Assembly (NCBI GenBank): GCA_945870085.1
Contig: CAMBQX010000083.1
Location: 1-7,700 of the forward strand
DNA from: Bifidobacterium breve
GTDB taxonomy: Bacteria > Actinomycetota > Actinomycetes > S36-B12
Length of the DNA: 7,700 bases
Reading direction: 5' to 3'
Below are positions 6,351-7,700 of this stretch, in pieces; within the stretch, counting starts at the first letter, position 1; each line of letters starts with the position of its first letter. Under the pieces are notes generated by a model. That model ran no database searches. It saw only the letters and a program-made list of their open reading frames with translations, and was not told the origin of the DNA. The translations under genes and the position numbers were made by a program.

Positions 6351-6821
6351 CTACCAGCGGTAATGGGCAAAAGCCTTATTGGCTTCGGCCATCTTGTGGG
6401 TATCTTCACGCTTCTTGACGCTGGCGCCAAGACCATTTGAAGCATCCAGAATTTCATTCATCAAGCGCTCGGTCATTGTCTTCTCGCGACGCTGGCGCGA
6501 GTATCCAATGAGCCAGCGCAGCGCCAAAGTGATGCTGCGATTGGGCTTGACCTCTACCGGCACCTGGTAGGTCGCGCCACCAACTCGGCGGGACCGCACT
6601 TCCAAGGTCGGCTTGATGTTGTCAAGTGCACGCTTCAAAGTCTGAACGGGATCGGTGCCGGTCTTGTCGCGGCAGCCTTCCAGGGCCCCATAAACAATAC
6701 GCTCAGCGGTGGAGCGCTTGCCATCTAGCAGCACCTTGTTGATCAACTGGGTAACGATGGGGGCACTAAATACTGGATCGTTGACGATCGGCCGCTTGGT
6801 AGCGGGACCCTTGCGAGGCAT
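6351..6821 (-). CDS. rpsG: 30S ribosomal protein S7 (uS7)
   Basis: uS7 nucleates assembly of the 30S head by binding the 3' major domain of 16S rRNA, and it lies near the E-site tRNA. The product is 156 residues, standard for bacteria. The N-terminal PRKGPATKRPIVNDPVFSAP and LINKVLLDGKRSTAERI segments (15-42) match the family signature. The beta-hairpin arm PTLEVRSRRVGGATYQVPVEV spans about 71-91, and the C-terminal helix region ends KAFAHYRW. Its ATG overlaps the rpsL stop by one base (TAATG, 6823-6819), with AAGGAG at 6835-6830, so translational coupling to rpsL is likely. In E. coli, S7 represses its operon by binding the rpsL-rpsG spacer, but no such spacer exists here. Confidence 0.99.
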   Translation of the reverse strand: MPRKGPATKRPIVNDPVFSAPIVTQLINKVLLDGKRSTAERIVYGALEGCRDKTGTDPVQTLKRALDNIKPTLEVRSRRVGGATYQVPVEVKPNRSITLALRWLIGYSRQRREKTMTERLMNEILDASNGLGASVKKREDTHKMAEANKAFAHYRW

Positions 6822-7195
6822 TAGGCCTTCTCCTTCTTCGCACCGTAGCGGGAGCGAGCCTGCTTGCGGTTCTTTACGCCTTGAGTATCGAGGGCACCAC
6901 GGATGACCTTGTAACGGACACCGGGCAGATCGCGGACGCGGCCGCCGCGCACCAGGACAATTGAGTGCTCTTGCAGATTGTGGCCAACACCTGGGATGTA
7001 GGCGGTGATTTCGACACCGGAGGTCAAGCGAACACGGGCCACCTTGCGCAGCGCCGAGTTTGGCTTCTTCGGGGTGGTCGTGTAAACGCGAGTACAGACC
7101 CCACGCCGCTGCGGGCTGCCCTTGAGGGCCGGGGCCTTGCTCTTGGTGACCTTGTCCTGCCGGCCCTTGCGGACCAACTGCTGGATCGTTGGCAC
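6821..7195 (-). CDS. rpsL: 30S ribosomal protein S12 (uS12), Arg at position 88
   Basis: uS12 is the decoding-centre protein that monitors codon-anticodon pairing. It is the main target of streptomycin-resistance mutations. The product is 124 residues, normal length, starting with GTG (PTIQQLVRKGRQDKV...) and supported by GAGGAAGG at 7209-7202. The conserved TTTPKKPNSALRK is at 39-51, with Lys43 intact. The second loop reads GGRVRDLPGVRY, so residue 88 (codon CGC, 6934-6932) is Arg where most bacteria have Lys. K88R is a known streptomycin-resistance substitution in Mycobacterium tuberculosis, and the equivalent change (K87R in mature numbering) is known in E. coli. Here it may be the natural state of the lineage. 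The C-terminal GVKNRKQARSRYGAKKEKA is of actinobacterial type. It is the first gene of the str cluster. Confidence 0.99.
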   Translation of the reverse strand: MPTIQQLVRKGRQDKVTKSKAPALKGSPQRRGVCTRVYTTTPKKPNSALRKVARVRLTSGVEITAYIPGVGHNLQEHSIVLVRGGRVRDLPGVRYKVIRGALDTQGVKNRKQARSRYGAKKEKA

Positions 7196-7265
7196 TGTCT
7201 GCCTTCCTCGTTCGATTTCGCGTCGGTCAAAACTGAGCTAGTAGTGCAATTCCCTCTAGGATCTA

Positions 7266-7294
7266 CGGCCCACGCGGTCGGGTGTGTCGGGCCG
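7266..7294 (-). repeat. 6-bp inverted repeat in rpsL leader
   Basis: CGGCCC (7266-7271) and GGGCCG (7289-7294) are perfect complements separated by 17 bases. The stem would lie about 70 bases upstream of the rpsL start. In a GC-rich leader a 6-bp match with a long loop may occur by chance. Confidence 0.35.
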
Positions 7295-7334
7295 CCAGCA
7301 GGCAGTCACGACGCCAAATCGCATGTTGATCCCC

Positions 7335-7348
7335 GGCGCATTCGCGCC
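7335..7348 (-). repeat. 5-bp GC hairpin in rpsL leader
   Basis: GGCGC (7335-7339) pairs with GCGCC (7344-7348) around a 4-base loop that reads GAAU on the transcript. On the transcript it follows the larger stem-loop at 7378-7351 almost immediately, so the two could stack or compete through the neighbouring GGGG/CCCC runs. Confidence 0.4.
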
Positions 7349-7350
7349 CC

Positions 7351-7378
7351 GTGCGCATCTTCGGGGGAAGCCGCGCAC
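7351..7378 (-). repeat. Two-part stem-loop in rpsL leader
   Basis: GTGCGC (7351-7356) pairs with GCGCAC (7373-7378). Inside it, after a 2x2 internal loop, CTTC (7359-7362) pairs with GAAG (7367-7370) around a 4-base loop. On the transcript this gives ten base pairs in 28 bases, which makes it the strongest single structure in the leader. It could be a regulatory element of the str operon. No T-run follows that would make it a standard terminator. Confidence 0.45.
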
Positions 7379-7414
7379 AACAGGATGCACCTGATGGTTC
7401 AGGCACAACAGGGA

Positions 7415-7444
7415 CGATTACCCGTAACCGGCCCCCGACGTCAA
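7415..7444 (-). promoter_or_regulatory. Candidate sigma-A promoter of the str operon
   Basis: On the minus strand TTGACG (7444-7439) matches the -35 consensus in five of six positions. It is followed after 18 bases by TAATCG (7420-7415), a moderate -10. The start of transcription would fall near 7408, about 210 bases before the rpsL GTG. An imperfect dyad (7416-7429) covers the -10. This is the best-looking promoter in the gap, but the -10 is weak and no transcript data support it. Confidence 0.4.
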
Positions 7445-7446
7445 AG

Positions 7447-7458
7447 TGGGGTACCCCA
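7447..7458. promoter_or_regulatory. 12-bp perfect palindrome beside the -35 element (possible operator)
   Basis: TGGGGTACCCCA is a perfect palindrome centred on GTAC, two bases upstream of the candidate -35 hexamer. It could be a protein-binding half-site pair, or a short hairpin left from the end of the upstream gene. Its position fits a regulator site, but no regulator family can be named from the sequence. Confidence 0.35.
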
Positions 7459-7490
7459 GGGTGAAAGTCAGGGCCTTAAACCGAGAAAAT

Positions 7491-7700
7491 TCAAGGTTTT
7501 TGGGGCTCTTGGGCCACCGGGTGCTCGGCGCCCTTGGATGTCTTGCCCCTGAAGCCGAGGAGGAATAAGGCGACGATTGCAGCGATGGCCACCCCGACCG
7601 CCGCAATCAGCAACGCCGTCGTTACCCCAACGGTGTAAGCCAAGCCGGCTGCGGTGGCCGCTTCTTGCCCATTGGTTTTCAGGATTTCAGGAATTGCCCC
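7491..7700 (-). CDS. C-terminal end of a membrane protein, probably a major facilitator-type transporter (5' end outside window)
   Basis: The frame enters from the window edge with no start and gives 69 residues before the TGA at 7493-7491. It reads GAIPEILKTNGQEAATAAGL, then one clear hydrophobic helix at about residues 22-50 (VTTALLIAAVGVAIAAIVALFLLGF), then RGK and a polar tail of about 17 residues ending AQEPQKP. A final transmembrane helix followed by a basic residue and a short cytoplasmic tail, after an Ala-rich approach loop, fits the end of drug/proton antiporter-type MFS proteins. Many other membrane proteins end the same way, so the family call is tentative. It lies on the same strand as the str operon, 295 bases upstream of rpsL, where rpoC or an rpoC-linked gene is often found. 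Confidence 0.65.
   Translation of the reverse strand, partial: GAIPEILKTNGQEAATAAGLAYTVGVTTALLIAAVGVAIAAIVALFLLGFRGKTSKGAEHPVAQEPQKP

Larger units (their letters stand above)
7196..7490 (-). other. Non-coding stretch upstream of rpsL: promoter region and structured leader
   Basis: These 295 bases lie between the stop of the upstream membrane-protein gene and the rpsL GTG. I find no convincing coding frame. The part nearest the upstream gene holds a candidate promoter (7415-7444) and a 12-bp palindrome (7447-7458). If that promoter is right, the rpsL transcript would carry a leader of about 210 bases. That leader is GC-rich and contains a two-part stem-loop (7351-7378), a small 5-bp hairpin (7335-7348) and a 6-bp stem with a 17-base loop (7266-7294). 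The rpsL Shine-Dalgarno sits at 7209-7202. A leader this long ahead of a ribosomal protein operon suggests cis-regulation, which is inference. Confidence 0.55.

Noticed and set aside
7225..7230. TTGACC as a -35 element close to rpsL
   Set aside because: At 17-18 bases spacing the -10 position would fall on the GGAAGG ribosome binding site, which has no resemblance to a -10, and transcription would start at the GTG.
6965..7552. Plus-strand open frame of 195 codons across rpsL and its upstream region
   Set aside because: It overlaps rpsL, the non-coding leader and the end of the transporter-like gene in antisense. Its translation is low-complexity and resembles nothing recognisable.
1..7700. 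CRISPR arrays, insertion sequences, tRNA/rRNA genes or a new defence or accessory system
   Set aside because: Apart from the 295-base gap before rpsL, the window is densely filled with conserved translation genes. I saw no spaced direct repeats, transposase, tRNA-like cloverleaf or unassigned gene.

Overview
The window is a core translation gene cluster from an actinobacterium. It holds the str operon (rpsL-rpsG-fusA-tuf) running directly into the start of the S10 operon (rpsJ-rplC-rplD-rplW-rplB). All of it is on the minus strand, so it reads from high to low coordinates. The assignment rests on gene order and on protein details that look actinobacterial: the S12 tail, the EF-Tu segment around residues 43-62, the uL3 GSIGGCATPGRVF segment and the uL2 N-terminus. 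Four of the nine complete or near-complete genes start with GTG. Base composition looks moderately G+C-rich by eye, below typical Streptomyces, so an uncultured or free-living lineage is possible, but I cannot place it below phylum or class.

Layout in transcription order. At 7700-7491 is the C-terminal end of a membrane protein, probably a transporter. At 7490-7196 is a 295-base non-coding stretch with a candidate promoter, a 12-bp palindrome touching its -35 element, and a GC-rich leader that can fold into several stem-loops. Then come rpsL (7195-6821), rpsG (6821-6351, overlapping rpsL by one base as TAATG), fusA (6292-4181), tuf (4094-2898), rpsJ (2780-2472), rplC (2458-1814), rplD (1811-1137), rplW (1140-841) and rplB (809 to the window edge, about eight residues short of its end). 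Spacing is tight except at rpsG/fusA (58 bases), fusA/tuf (86), tuf/rpsJ (117) and rplW/rplB (31). GC-rich hairpins sit on or just after the stop codon at the last three of these.

The genes make the decoding-centre protein S12, the 30S head proteins S7 and S10, the elongation factors EF-G and EF-Tu, and the large-subunit proteins uL3, uL4, uL23 and uL2, so co-expression is expected.

I see no undescribed system, mobile element, CRISPR array or tRNA/rRNA gene. The points worth a second look are small: arginine at the streptomycin-resistance position 88 of S12, an altered guanine-binding G5 motif in EF-Tu, mutually exclusive stem-loops between fusA and tuf, a GNRA-capped 13-bp stem after tuf, and the structured rpsL leader.
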